From Christensenella sp036660175 (GTDB lineage: Bacteria; Bacillota; Clostridia; Christensenellales; Christensenellaceae): DNA of 47,159 nucleotides. The notes beneath the pieces were generated by a model. That model had not been told where the DNA came from, did not search any database, and saw nothing but the letters and a program-made list of their open reading frames with translations. The position numbers and the translations under genes were made by a program. Of the stretch, positions 1 to 8,510 are shown piece by piece. Within the stretch, counting starts at the first letter, position 1. Every line of letters starts with the position of its first letter. The stretch is taken from NCBI GenBank assembly GCA_036660175.1, contig JAVXBD010000003.1:1-47159 (forward strand), given 5' to 3'.

Positions 1-426
1 TTCGCCAGATTTTTTGAATGCGGCGTAAGATGCAATCTGATTGATACCACTAAACAGTGCCATGAAACCAAGTAAGAATGCAAACATTTCTGCTCTTCCA
101 GCAATGCCCATGGTAAGAATTAAAATCCCCAAGATGATAAAAATAATGCCGTTTGCAAGTGACCAGCCATTTTTCATATCAGAGGGTGTTTTAATATAGG
201 CAATCACCTGCCATAAACCATAAAGCATGATACCAATTGCAGCAATCCATTCTACTGCAATCATGGTTACTACTGGTTTTACAAAGAACAAAATGCCAAG
301 TACTATCATAATAATTGCAACGATAATACCACCGATTTTTGTTCCGCCTGAAACTTTCCTAGCCGCATCATTCATATTCATGCGTGATTTTGGCTGTTCT
401 TCTGTGTTCTTTGTTTCTTCACTCAT
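1..426 (-). CDS. DUF308/HdeD-like small membrane protein (3' part beyond window)
   Basis: Reading leftward from an ATG at 426, preceded by a GGAGG ribosome binding site about 9 bases upstream, gives an open frame that runs off the left edge. It begins MSEETKNTEEQPKSRMNMND, a charged cytoplasmic tail of about 35 residues, then alternating hydrophobic segments (for example GGIIVAIIMIVLGILFFVKP and a segment with LANGIIFIILGILILTMG). Short hydrophobic hairpins of this kind with a GI.LIL..G pattern are typical of the HdeD/DUF308 family of integral membrane proteins, whose role in Clostridia is unknown. The C-terminus lies outside the window, so length cannot be judged. Family call is by pattern recognition. 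Confidence 0.75.
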   Translation of the reverse strand, partial: MSEETKNTEEQPKSRMNMNDAARKVSGGTKIGGIIVAIIMIVLGILFFVKPVVTMIAVEWIAAIGIMLYGLWQVIAYIKTPSDMKNGWSLANGIIFIILGILILTMGIAGRAEMFAFLLGFMALFSGINQIASYAAFKKSGE

Positions 427-524
427 TTATAAATCCTCCATTTTTTATGATGTTTGATTAGATAGGCTTATTCTACCATATCTAAACTAATTTTACTATA
501 TTAAAAAGAACTCATTTGATGGTT

Positions 525-559
525 TATAAAATCCAAACAGCAAGACATCGGTTTTGGAT
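525..559 (-). terminator. Weak rho-independent terminator after the DUF2142 gene
   Basis: On the minus strand a 7-bp stem ATCCAAA/TTTGGAT with a 15-base loop is followed by TTTTAT. It lies about 45 bases beyond the stop codon of the DUF2142 gene and before the promoter region of the DUF308 gene. The stem is short and AT-rich, so confidence is moderate. Confidence 0.45.
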
Positions 560-604
560 ATAATACAAAGTGCATAGCTGGTAATAAAAACGGCACGATA
601 CCGC

Positions 605-2602
605 TTAATAATAATGTAAAACGGTGGATAAGACGGATAGACTCAAGAACAGCACCGCCACAAACACAATGTTGTATTGTGAACGGTCATAGGCGTCTTT
701 GCTGACCAAGGGAGAAACGTTTTGTGCAAGAAAGGGCAACAGCAGGAGTATGGGAATTAAGTATCTGCCTTGCACGCCAAGCACTGTGCCAAGCCCCACG
801 GGTGTCCATCCAAGATACAAAGACAGATAAGTAAGCAGGAACACTGCCAACATTACAAGAAGGATACCCAAGCGGTTTGCCGTTGATACGGACGTTGTGT
901 GCAGCGGCTTTTGATATTCGTATTTTGTATAGGCAAAGGCAACCAGTGCCATAAATGCAAAGTAGATATAGATAAAGATGGTATCAAGACCATAAGACAT
1001 CCAGCCAAATGTGAACATTTGCTCGAGATTATCGCCTGCCGTTAGGGTGCCTGTTTTGACGATTACAGATGCACCTGTGGAGGGGTTGTGAAGCATAAAG
1101 GATAATTGCTTGAACATATTTGCGCCTTGCAGGTTTTCGCCGTTGGGGGATAAGGACGAATTTGCGGCGGATGCGAACTGCATATCTATTGCCGCAGTCA
1201 GCATAAAGATGCTGATGGTTGCGGCGGTGACAATGCCCACCGTCATTAGCAGACCCAGCCATTTTTTCTTACGGGATTCATACCTTGCGGCAGGAATAAA
1301 CATAGGCAGGAGGCACAAAGGTAGCAGACTGTATTTTTTCATAGAAATCAATGCGCAAAAAAGTGTAAAGAATAAAACTTGTTTATAGGAAAGCTTTTTG
1401 TCGGTATCAAAATACATCTTAATGAAATAGGAAATCAGCACAAGCATAAGCCCATACAGCATTCCATCTGAATTATAGGAGGAGGCAACAAAAAGACTCA
1501 TAGGCATCAGTGCTGCAACTGCCAAAAATAGTTTAAATTTGGGCGCTTTTTTTATGGCAATCCATGCCATAGCTGCATAGAAGAACAAGTTAAACAATCT
1601 TCCCATGTAAAAAGCAGGAAGAATGCCTAAGTTTAGCAGACGTGCAACAAACATACCCCATGCCTGCGGCAAATACCACAAGAAAAACTGTCCAGAGCCT
1701 GTAAGTTCGTATACCATATCTGTGCTGATAGGCACACCATGCAGATTGGTAGTGGCAAGTGTTGCACGCAGATTTGCATCATGCAGGTCTTTAAAAGAGG
1801 TGCTGATTAAGTTCCCTTGTGCATCAGAACGGAAGAAATCTCCGTTTGTCATCATAAATGTGCGTGCAAAATGTTCGGGTTCGTCAGGCACATCAAAAAT
1901 CGGCGTGAGAAAACACATCAATGTACCAAAAACGAGTAGGAGTATCAATACATTGTTGTGGAGCTGATCAGACCAAAAAAGTATGGCAAGTGCCACTGCA
2001 AGAATCAGAATAGCTGTGATGAGCCAAATGTTATGGCTGATATGAAAATAACCAACGGACATACGAATGCTTCCGTCAAGCGGCTTGTCTGCCATGGTTG
2101 CGTTTGCCTGTGTGCCGCCTGTATCCACCACATATGCAGAAAGTGCATTGCCACCTGCTGCCTCGGCTGAATAAAGCTTTACGCTGAATTTTTCGCCAGC
2201 GGTTGTCTGCACTTGCGGAACGGGTACGGTATAGACCTCGCCGTTTTGGACTTTGTCGGCATTAAAAACGTTTGAAACAACGGTTTCGCCCTTTGAATTG
2301 ACAAGGTCGATGTGATATTCAGCAATGTTTTTGCGGTTATGTGTATCAAATACAATACCAATACCCTTGATTTGTCCGCCGTTTGCAGTAATCTCTTGAG
2401 AGATGCCTGCCGTCGAGGTGATTTCTGGCGTTCGTATCAAGGTGCCGCCATTATCCAGATATTCAAAGCTGGTACGTGGGATAAAGATAAAGACATATGC
2501 AATGATGAGTACAACAAAGATTGCAATGAGTATCAGTCGTTGCTTCAGATTTTTTTGAGGGAGAATCCCACCCGCTTTGTTTTTCAGAGTTTGCATATCC
2601 AT
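605..2602 (-). CDS. DUF2142 polytopic membrane protein
   Basis: A protein of about 665 residues with an N-terminal membrane anchor, a periplasm-type beta-rich region of about 150 residues, then about ten hydrophobic segments. The stretch FDVPDEPEHFARTFMMTNGD matches the PDEP.H signature of DUF2142, a family of multi-membrane proteins often found beside cell-surface polysaccharide genes and resembling GT-C glycosyltransferases in topology. The open frame can be extended to a TTG at 2659, but no ribosome binding site is seen there; the ATG at 2602 (or the one at 2596) is preferred. It is divergent from the flippase gene, with which it shares an intergenic region, and so probably belongs functionally to the glycan locus. 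A role in surface polysaccharide assembly is inferred from context only. Confidence 0.75.
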   Translation of the reverse strand: MDMQTLKNKAGGILPQKNLKQRLILIAIFVVLIIAYVFIFIPRTSFEYLDNGGTLIRTPEITSTAGISQEITANGGQIKGIGIVFDTHNRKNIAEYHIDLVNSKGETVVSNVFNADKVQNGEVYTVPVPQVQTTAGEKFSVKLYSAEAAGGNALSAYVVDTGGTQANATMADKPLDGSIRMSVGYFHISHNIWLITAILILAVALAILFWSDQLHNNVLILLLVFGTLMCFLTPIFDVPDEPEHFARTFMMTNGDFFRSDAQGNLISTSFKDLHDANLRATLATTNLHGVPISTDMVYELTGSGQFFLWYLPQAWGMFVARLLNLGILPAFYMGRLFNLFFYAAMAWIAIKKAPKFKLFLAVAALMPMSLFVASSYNSDGMLYGLMLVLISYFIKMYFDTDKKLSYKQVLFFTLFCALISMKKYSLLPLCLLPMFIPAARYESRKKKWLGLLMTVGIVTAATISIFMLTAAIDMQFASAANSSLSPNGENLQGANMFKQLSFMLHNPSTGASVIVKTGTLTAGDNLEQMFTFGWMSYGLDTIFIYIYFAFMALVAFAYTKYEYQKPLHTTSVSTANRLGILLVMLAVFLLTYLSLYLGWTPVGLGTVLGVQGRYLIPILLLLPFLAQNVSPLVSKDAYDRSQYNIVFVAVLFLSLSVLSTVLHYY

Positions 2603-2717
2603 TTTATATCTCAAATTTCTTTGTTTTGTTGGAACTATTATACCGCATAATGATAACAAGTGTCAAAACAAACCTGAAGAAACAGTGTGAGGAGGTGCAA
2701 AAGAGAAAACTGATTGA

Positions 2718-2745
2718 TTGCAGTGTATGCTTGTGGTAATATAAT
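2718..2745 (+). promoter_or_regulatory. Sigma-A-type promoter for the flippase gene
   Basis: TTGCAG at 2718-2723, a 16-base spacer, and a perfect TATAAT at 2740-2745, giving a start near 2752, about 40 bases before the flippase start codon. It lies in the divergent gap between the DUF2142 gene and the glycan cluster. Confidence 0.65.
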
Positions 2746-2790
2746 CACATAATATGATTGACAGATAGTTTACAGATGAAAGGTACGGGC

Positions 2791-4197
2791 ATGGGCAAAA
2801 AAGTATCGTTTTTTGGGAGTGCATTTTATTATACAATCGGTGTTGTGCTTGCACAAGGCACTACTTTTATAACGATTATGGTGCTGTCACGGCTGATGAG
2901 TACGGCACAATACGGCGTTATTTCTATTTATGCGACGTGGGCATCTATCTTTGGCGTGGTGGCGGGCATACAGGCATTTGGCGCAATCAACAATGCGAAG
3001 ATTGACTTTGGCAAGGAACAGGTTTCGGCTTTTACGTCTGCATCTTTTGGCCTTGGGCTTGCAAGTCTGCTCGTGTTGCTGGGCATTTTATTTTTGTTTC
3101 AAGGATTCTTTGTTTCGGTGATGCACTTCTCGTTTGAGATGATACTTCTATGCGTGTTTCAAGGTTTTTTCTCGTTTTGTATTATGCACTTAGCACAAAA
3201 ATATCGGATATTAAATAAACCCATCAAGTTTGTAATATGGACGGCGATTGTGGCGATATTGCGTCTTGTGCTTTCGGTGGCACTGGTGGTTTGGTTAAAA
3301 AACAAGCAAAATGAATTTTTCTATTATGGAGATATTTATGGTTCGTTTTTGGCATATGCCTTGGTGGGTATTGCGGCGGCAATTGTCATTCTTGTAAAAG
3401 GCAAAAAGATATTTGATTTAAAATGGTGGAAATACTGCTTTTTGATTTGTATGCCGTTTGTGTTTTCGGGGCTTGCAAATTTGGTGTTAGGTCAATCGGA
3501 TAGGCTGATGCTCCAATGGATGTCCACACCTGAGCAGGTTGGAATTTATAGTTTTGTATACAGCATTGGAATGATTGCAACGGCGGTTTGGACAGCTTTT
3601 AACAATGCGTGGAGCGTATGGTATTTTGATAAAACACACGCAGGCGAAAAACTTAAGATTGTAGAGCTGTTTAAAAAATATTCGTTATTTGTCACGCTAT
3701 TGTCTGTGGCATTTATACTGGTTGCGCCTGATGTGGTGCGCATTTTGGGCGGAGAGCAGTATGCGGGGGGTGTTTATATCATTCCGCTGCTGACGCTGGG
3801 GCTGTATTTCTTGTTTTTGTATACATTTCCTGTGGCATACGAAACCTATAAGCGCCGCACTGTTTTTATTGCAATCGGCACAATCTGTGCTGCTGCCTTA
3901 AATATTGTGTTAAATCTGTGGTTAGTGCCTGCTTATGGGGCATTTGGTGCGGCAATGTCGTCTTTTATTTCGTATATCATGCTGTTTATTTTCCACTTTG
4001 TGATTGCAAAGTTTGTGATTAAGGGATTTGAACTGTCGTTTATGCAGCTGCTGATTCCAGCACTTTTTGTCATTCTTTCGGTGGCGATTACGTATCTTGC
4101 AATGGATATTTGGATTGTACGGTGGCTTGCATTTGGCATGTGCCTTGTGTTTAGCGTCAAGGTATTTCTAAAAAGCAGACACATATTGATGGAGTAG
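2791..4197 (+). CDS. Wzx-like polysaccharide flippase (MOP superfamily)
   Basis: About 468 residues, almost entirely hydrophobic, with 12 or more predicted membrane helices. The opening GKKVSFFGSAFYYTIGVVLA followed by LSRLMSTAQYGVISIYATW is the usual N-terminus of the RfbX/Wzx polysaccharide exporters, and LVLGQSDRLMLQWMSTPEQV matches their central conserved segment. Family members flip undecaprenyl-linked oligosaccharide repeat units across the membrane. The frame is open from a TTG at 2758; the ATG at 2791 is chosen because AAAGG sits seven bases upstream of it. It is the first gene of the plus-strand glycan cluster and would export the product of the following glycosyltransferases. The substrate cannot be read from sequence. 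Confidence 0.85.
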   Translation: MGKKVSFFGSAFYYTIGVVLAQGTTFITIMVLSRLMSTAQYGVISIYATWASIFGVVAGIQAFGAINNAKIDFGKEQVSAFTSASFGLGLASLLVLLGILFLFQGFFVSVMHFSFEMILLCVFQGFFSFCIMHLAQKYRILNKPIKFVIWTAIVAILRLVLSVALVVWLKNKQNEFFYYGDIYGSFLAYALVGIAAAIVILVKGKKIFDLKWWKYCFLICMPFVFSGLANLVLGQSDRLMLQWMSTPEQVGIYSFVYSIGMIATAVWTAFNNAWSVWYFDKTHAGEKLKIVELFKKYSLFVTLLSVAFILVAPDVVRILGGEQYAGGVYIIPLLTLGLYFLFLYTFPVAYETYKRRTVFIAIGTICAAALNIVLNLWLVPAYGAFGAAMSSFISYIMLFIFHFVIAKFVIKGFELSFMQLLIPALFVILSVAITYLAMDIWIVRWLAFGMCLVFSVKVFLKSRHILME

Positions 4198-4206
4198 GCG
4201 CAACGG

Positions 4207-4235
4207 TTGCAAAACATGGGTGTTGACGGTATAAT
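4207..4235 (+). promoter_or_regulatory. Promoter for the glycosyltransferase/pse genes
   Basis: TTGCAA at 4207-4212, a 17-base spacer, and TATAAT at 4230-4235, just after the flippase stop codon. Transcription from about 4242 would leave a leader of roughly 130 bases before the first glycosyltransferase. No other clear element was recognised in the gap 4198-4371. Confidence 0.6.
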
Positions 4236-4371
4236 TGGAAAAGAGAACAAGGGCTGTTTTGCCTGTAAAAGTGAGCGTATTGTTTTTTATAGGGTGCATC
4301 AGTCGTGAATTTTGGCAGCTCTGTAAGCACAACAGTTTTTTTATATTACCATTTGTGTAAAGGATTGATTT

Positions 4372-5061
4372 ATGAAATTATTGGTATTTATTCCTGCATA
4401 TAACGAAGAAAAAAGCATTAAAAAAGTTGTGGACAATCTTGTGCTAAAGTGTCCGCAATATGATTATGTCATCATCAATGACGGCTCGACGGACAGGACA
4501 GAACAGATTTGTGCAGAGAATGGATTTGCATGTATTTCATTGCCAATCAACTTAGGATTGGACGGCGTTTTTCAGACGGGGAACAAATATGCCTATTTGC
4601 ATGGTTATGATTTAGCGATTCCTTTTGACGGAGATGGGCAGCATAATGCGGAATATATCCCACTCCTTGTGGATAAAATGAACGAGGGCTATGACATTGT
4701 AGTAGGTTCTCGGTTTTTAAACGAAAAAAAGCCAAACAACCTGCGCATGATGGGTAGCCGCATCATCAGTTTCTTTTTTAAGCTGACAACAGGTGTAAAA
4801 TTTACCGATCCAACGGCAGGAATGCGGCTGGTAAACCGCAAAATCATGCGGCAGATTGCCCAAAATCAAAATTGTGGCGCAGAACCTGATACATGGGCAT
4901 ATTTTGTAAAAAATGGTGCAAGGCTTGCAGAAGTACAAGTAAAAATGAATGAAAGAGCAGCAGGAACGAGTTATTTTACACTGGGACGCTCCTTTTTCTT
5001 TATGCTGCGCATGTGCATTTCTATTGTATTTATACAGTTTTTTCGTAAGGGAGGAAAATAG
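4372..5061 (+). CDS. Family-2 glycosyltransferase (DPM1-like)
   Basis: 229 residues. LLVFIPAYNEEKSIKKVV at the N-terminus and IINDGSTDRTEQIC are the nucleotide-sugar binding motifs of GT2 enzymes with the GT-A fold; the metal-binding DxD-type motif reads FDGDGQHN (about residues 83-90). The length and C-terminal end without a long membrane region resemble dolichol/polyprenyl-phosphate mannosyl- or glucosyltransferases. It lies three bases before a DUF2304 gene, a pairing often seen in Firmicutes surface-glycan loci, suggesting that the two proteins act together at the membrane. Donor and acceptor are unknown. Confidence 0.88.
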   Translation: MKLLVFIPAYNEEKSIKKVVDNLVLKCPQYDYVIINDGSTDRTEQICAENGFACISLPINLGLDGVFQTGNKYAYLHGYDLAIPFDGDGQHNAEYIPLLVDKMNEGYDIVVGSRFLNEKKPNNLRMMGSRIISFFFKLTTGVKFTDPTAGMRLVNRKIMRQIAQNQNCGAEPDTWAYFVKNGARLAEVQVKMNERAAGTSYFTLGRSFFFMLRMCISIVFIQFFRKGGK

Positions 5062-5064
5062 CAG

Positions 5065-5427
5065 ATGTCTACTGAATTACGCATTGTTTTAATCGTTGTT
5101 TCAATACTGGTTTTGATTTATGTTCTTCGGAAAATACGTCAGTCAAAGCTAAACATCATTGATTCTATTTTTTGGATTGTGGTGGCGGTGATACTGATTT
5201 TATTGAGCGTTTTCCCGCAAATTGCGTTTTTCTTGTCGGCTGTTTTGGGCATACAAACGCCGCTTAACTTTATTTTCTTGCTTATTATTGCGATACTCAT
5301 TTTAAAGGTGTTTTTGATGACCATCAAAATTTCACAGCTTCAGGAAAAAACAAAGGTACTTGCGCAAAAAATTGCGTATGATGAATTTGAAAAGAAAATT
5401 GAAGACACAAAGGAAGAAGATCAATGA
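5065..5427 (+). CDS. DUF2304 family membrane protein
   Basis: 120 residues: an N-terminal membrane helix, a basic loop (LRKIRQSKLNIIDSIFW), two further helices, and a charged C-terminal tail predicted to form a short coiled coil (IKISQLQEKTKVLAQKIAYD). This layout is the DUF2304 family, whose members sit next to GT2 glycosyltransferases. The gene begins three bases after the upstream transferase and its stop overlaps the start of the next transferase by four bases, so the three are translationally coupled. It probably serves as a membrane partner of a transferase; no catalytic motif is visible. Confidence 0.8.
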   Translation: MSTELRIVLIVVSILVLIYVLRKIRQSKLNIIDSIFWIVVAVILILLSVFPQIAFFLSAVLGIQTPLNFIFLLIIAILILKVFLMTIKISQLQEKTKVLAQKIAYDEFEKKIEDTKEEDQ

Positions 5428-6221
5428 GCAAACTTTTCTCACACTGCTTTGTGGTATGCGCCTATAAAAAAAGTCCACACCTAAAGGCATGCTTGCAGTC
5501 TTTAGCGGCACAAAGCGTGATGCCAAATATACTGATTGCGACATCCACTCCAAGCGATTATATTGATAATCTTGCAAAAGAGTTTGGGGTGCGTGTTTTT
5601 ATCAGCAATGCGAAAAGCGGAATTGGACGTGACTGGAATTTTGCACTATCCTGCACAAGTGCAGAATTTGTGACGATTGCACATCAAGACGATGTATATG
5701 AGCCAGATTATTTAAAAAACTTGGTGGAATATCATGCACGTGCAAAGCTGCCTATTTTGTTTTATACCGATTATTTTGAAATCCGTGAGGATAAGCGGGT
5801 TTATGAAAATAAGCTGCTGAACATAAAACGTAAGATGAATGCTTTTTTAAAACCACGTATTTTTTGGGGAAGCCGATTTATGCGCAGACGAGTATTATCC
5901 ATGGGCTGTCCGATTTGCTGCCCGTCGGTGTGTCTGCACAAAGGACGGTTTGCTGCATTTACATTTGACGAGAGTTTTATGTGTGACCTTGACTGGGACG
6001 CATGGAGCAGACTCGCACAGGAAAAAGGCGAGTTTATCTATATTTCTAAGGCACTGATGGGACACCGTATACACGCACAGTCAGAAACCACCAAGCAGCT
6101 TGATGGCGGCGAGCGGTTTGCAGAGGACCTGATGATTTTACAGCGGTATTGGTCGCCAAAAATGGCAAGAAGAATCATGCGCAGCTATTCAAAAAGTGCG
6201 CAGAGCAATGAGGTGTTATAA
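5424..6221 (+). CDS. Family-2 glycosyltransferase
   Basis: 265 residues. FVVCAYKKSPHLKACLQSL begins the GT-A fold, IGRDWNFALS and FVTIAHQDDVYEPDYL correspond to the donor-binding and DxD-type (HQDD) region, and CDLDWDAWSRLAQEKGEF is the usual acceptor-side motif (the ED/DWD segment) of GT2 enzymes acting on surface glycans. The C-terminus is basic and has no clear membrane span, so the enzyme is probably peripheral. Start codon overlaps the DUF2304 stop; the next gene starts immediately after its stop codon. The sugar transferred cannot be inferred. Confidence 0.85.
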   Translation: MSKLFSHCFVVCAYKKSPHLKACLQSLAAQSVMPNILIATSTPSDYIDNLAKEFGVRVFISNAKSGIGRDWNFALSCTSAEFVTIAHQDDVYEPDYLKNLVEYHARAKLPILFYTDYFEIREDKRVYENKLLNIKRKMNAFLKPRIFWGSRFMRRRVLSMGCPICCPSVCLHKGRFAAFTFDESFMCDLDWDAWSRLAQEKGEFIYISKALMGHRIHAQSETTKQLDGGERFAEDLMILQRYWSPKMARRIMRSYSKSAQSNEVL

Positions 6222-7304
6222 ATGATAGCGTTGGTTTGTGATACACCTTATCAGATTATTAGTGCGCTGTATGCCGCAAAAAGCATCTCCAAAGACGAAC
6301 CGATTGTGTTTTTTCTGAATCAGTTTTGGGATAATTCCAGCAGAAAATTTGAGATTGAACAAGACGAGAACATAAAAATTGTGTATTATGGCAAGGAACA
6401 TATGGGCATGGGGCTGCTTCTGTCGTCGCTGTATAAGCCGCAAAAGATGCTTTGTAGGCTTGAGGGCTATGATACAGAAATGGATTTTTCGCATATTATC
6501 ACATCTCGTACTGCATGGATGGCGACTTATTTATATCAATATCATATAGAAAAAAATCCAAATTTAAAGCTGTATCTGATTGAAGAGGGAATCGGCGAAT
6601 ATGCCGCACCAATTCCAGATACAAGATTTACAAAAGCGTGCAGGTTGCTGCATAAAAAATGTCAGACAGACGTGATTGATGCAGCGTATTTTTGTGCGCC
6701 AAAGCTGTATCCCTTTCAAACGAACTTTCCGATTTATCCGCTTGATTGCAAAGAAAACCAGCTATGCGTGATGCAGTTGGTGGATAAACTTTTTGATGTG
6801 CGGGCTGAGCTGAGCAAGATAGAGCCATATCAAAATATTTTTTTAAACGAAGCGCCCTCTGCCAATCAAGATGCGCAAAGCTATACGGACACAGAAAAAA
6901 GTGTGGTGCGTGCGTGTGCGGAAGCCTTGGGAGAAAAGAATTTTGTGGTAAAGCTGCATCCACGCATGGACCAGTATACAGTCGGAAATATACACACTGT
7001 CTATGCAAAATTTCCGATGGAGGTGCTGCCAGCACATGTTGATATGAGTAATCATGTGCTGATTTCGTCGATGTCTACGGGGCTGCTGACGCCAAAGCTT
7101 TTGTATGATGCAGAGCCGACGCTCGTGTTTACCTATCAGCTAATGGGCGATTTATACAAAGAATGTATTCCAGACGAGCAAACAAGAAACCGATATTTTG
7201 GGTTTATCAAGGGCGTGTGTGCGCTGTATCGAGATCAAAGTAAGATTTTGATTCCTGCAACCCTTGAAGAATTAAAAGAGGGACTGCGTGCGGTGCATAA
7301 TTAG
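6222..7304 (+). CDS. Sialyl/polysialyltransferase-like glycosyltransferase (GT52/GT38 type)
   Basis: 360 residues. The start IALVCDTPYQIISALYAA matches the N-terminal strand of GT52-type lipooligosaccharide sialyltransferases (TPxQ). In the C-terminal half, FVVKLHPRMDQY carries the HP motif and HVLISSMSTGLLTPKLLY carries the Ser/Ser-Thr motif, both used for CMP-sugar binding in bacterial sialyl- and polysialyltransferases (known from GT38/GT52 families). The gene follows the previous transferase with no gap and precedes pseB by about 110 bases. In this context it is the best candidate for adding a CMP-activated nonulosonic acid made by the downstream genes. The match is to motifs, not to a close homologue, so the exact family is uncertain. 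Confidence 0.6.
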   Translation: MIALVCDTPYQIISALYAAKSISKDEPIVFFLNQFWDNSSRKFEIEQDENIKIVYYGKEHMGMGLLLSSLYKPQKMLCRLEGYDTEMDFSHIITSRTAWMATYLYQYHIEKNPNLKLYLIEEGIGEYAAPIPDTRFTKACRLLHKKCQTDVIDAAYFCAPKLYPFQTNFPIYPLDCKENQLCVMQLVDKLFDVRAELSKIEPYQNIFLNEAPSANQDAQSYTDTEKSVVRACAEALGEKNFVVKLHPRMDQYTVGNIHTVYAKFPMEVLPAHVDMSNHVLISSMSTGLLTPKLLYDAEPTLVFTYQLMGDLYKECIPDEQTRNRYFGFIKGVCALYRDQSKILIPATLEELKEGLRAVHN

Positions 7305-7417
7305 CATCTTCCTTTTTGGTGCAAAAAGTTGTATAATTAATAGGTATTGATTGAAATAATAACGAAATAAAGCGTGTGCTGCTTTGTGGGCAGGTATACG
7401 ATTATAAGGAGATATTT

Positions 7418-8416
7418 ATGCTGAACAACAAAACGATACTGATTACTGGTGGAACGGGTTCTTTTGGGAATTTCTTTACGGAATATGTGCTGACACACTA
7501 TCACCCTAAAAAGATTATTATTTATTCTCGTGATGAGTTTAAACAATTTAATATGCGCAACAAGTTTATGGCGCATGATGATAAGCTACGCTATTTTATT
7601 GGTGATGTGCGGGACAAAGACAGGCTCAACCGTGCGTTTCGTGGGGTGGATTATGTTATTCATGCAGCGGCTATGAAGCAGGTGCCAGCGTGTGAGTATA
7701 ATCCGCATGAGGCGATTAAAACAAATATTGACGGTGCTGTAAACATCATTGATGCGGCGCTTGATACAGGTGTCAAAAAAGTGGTAGCGCTTTCGACCGA
7801 CAAAGCAGTGAACCCGTCCAATTTATACGGCGGTACAAAGTTAGTTTCAGATAAGTTGTTTGTTTCGGCAAATGCCTATTCTGGTGCAGAGGGTACGGTG
7901 TTTTCCATTGTGAGATATGGAAATGTGGCAGGAAGCCGAGGCTCTGTCATTCCTTTTTTTGCACAGATGATTGCAGATGGAAAAACAGAACTGCCTATTA
8001 CGGATTATCGTATGACACGGTTTTGGATTGATTTAAAGCAGGGCGTAGAGCTTGTGCTTAAGGCATTGGAAGAATCAAAAGGCGGAGAAACCTATATTTC
8101 TAAAATTCCGTCCTTTAAAATTACTGATTTGGCAAAGGCGATGTTGCCAACCTGCGAAATGCCAGAGATAGGCATTCGTGAGGGAGAAAAACTGCATGAA
8201 GTCATGGTGGGCAAAGAAGATTCTTTGACAACTTATGAATATGACAAACATTTTATTATCTTTCCGCATATGGAATGGTGGAACAAAGAAACACATTTCA
8301 CACAAGGCGGAGTGCGAGTCGAAGATGGATTTGAATATAGCTCGGGTAGCAACAAAGAATGGCTGGGCGTGCAGGAGCTAAAGCAATTGCTGGCACAGAA
8401 TAAATATGTGAAGTAA
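7418..8416 (+). CDS. pseB: UDP-N-acetylglucosamine 4,6-dehydratase (inverting), PseB
   Basis: 333 residues. Converts UDP-GlcNAc to the 4-keto-6-deoxy-L-arabino (C5-inverted) sugar, the first step of pseudaminic acid synthesis. The Rossmann motif TGGTGSFG lies at the N-terminus, and STDKAVNPSNLYGGTK contains the D-K pair and the Tyr-Lys of the FlaA1/PseB active site. Length matches the family. The ATG at 7418 is chosen for its AAGGAG site seven bases upstream; the frame is open farther to 7376 but without such a site. A TATAAT at 7332-7337 may be a promoter, with no good -35. pseC follows 94 bases later. Confidence 0.92.
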   Translation: MLNNKTILITGGTGSFGNFFTEYVLTHYHPKKIIIYSRDEFKQFNMRNKFMAHDDKLRYFIGDVRDKDRLNRAFRGVDYVIHAAAMKQVPACEYNPHEAIKTNIDGAVNIIDAALDTGVKKVVALSTDKAVNPSNLYGGTKLVSDKLFVSANAYSGAEGTVFSIVRYGNVAGSRGSVIPFFAQMIADGKTELPITDYRMTRFWIDLKQGVELVLKALEESKGGETYISKIPSFKITDLAKAMLPTCEMPEIGIREGEKLHEVMVGKEDSLTTYEYDKHFIIFPHMEWWNKETHFTQGGVRVEDGFEYSSGSNKEWLGVQELKQLLAQNKYVK

Positions 8417-8510
8417 GATATAATGATAGAAGAACTGCACCAAATACCAATTATAAGGGGAATCCCCTGCAAGTGCCTATGGTGCAAAACAACAAAGATG
8501 GGAAATGAAC

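Noticed and set aside
1029..1967. Several ORFs opposite or within the DUF2142 gene
   Set aside because: Low-complexity or Cys/His/Arg-rich shadows of the long membrane protein frame, without start signals.
4242..4371. Riboswitch in the 130-base leader before the first glycosyltransferase
   Set aside because: No conserved motif or terminator recognised.
7376..7417. Extended N-terminus of PseB
   Set aside because: A strong AAGGAG site serves the ATG at 7418, and the extra residues do not fit the family start.
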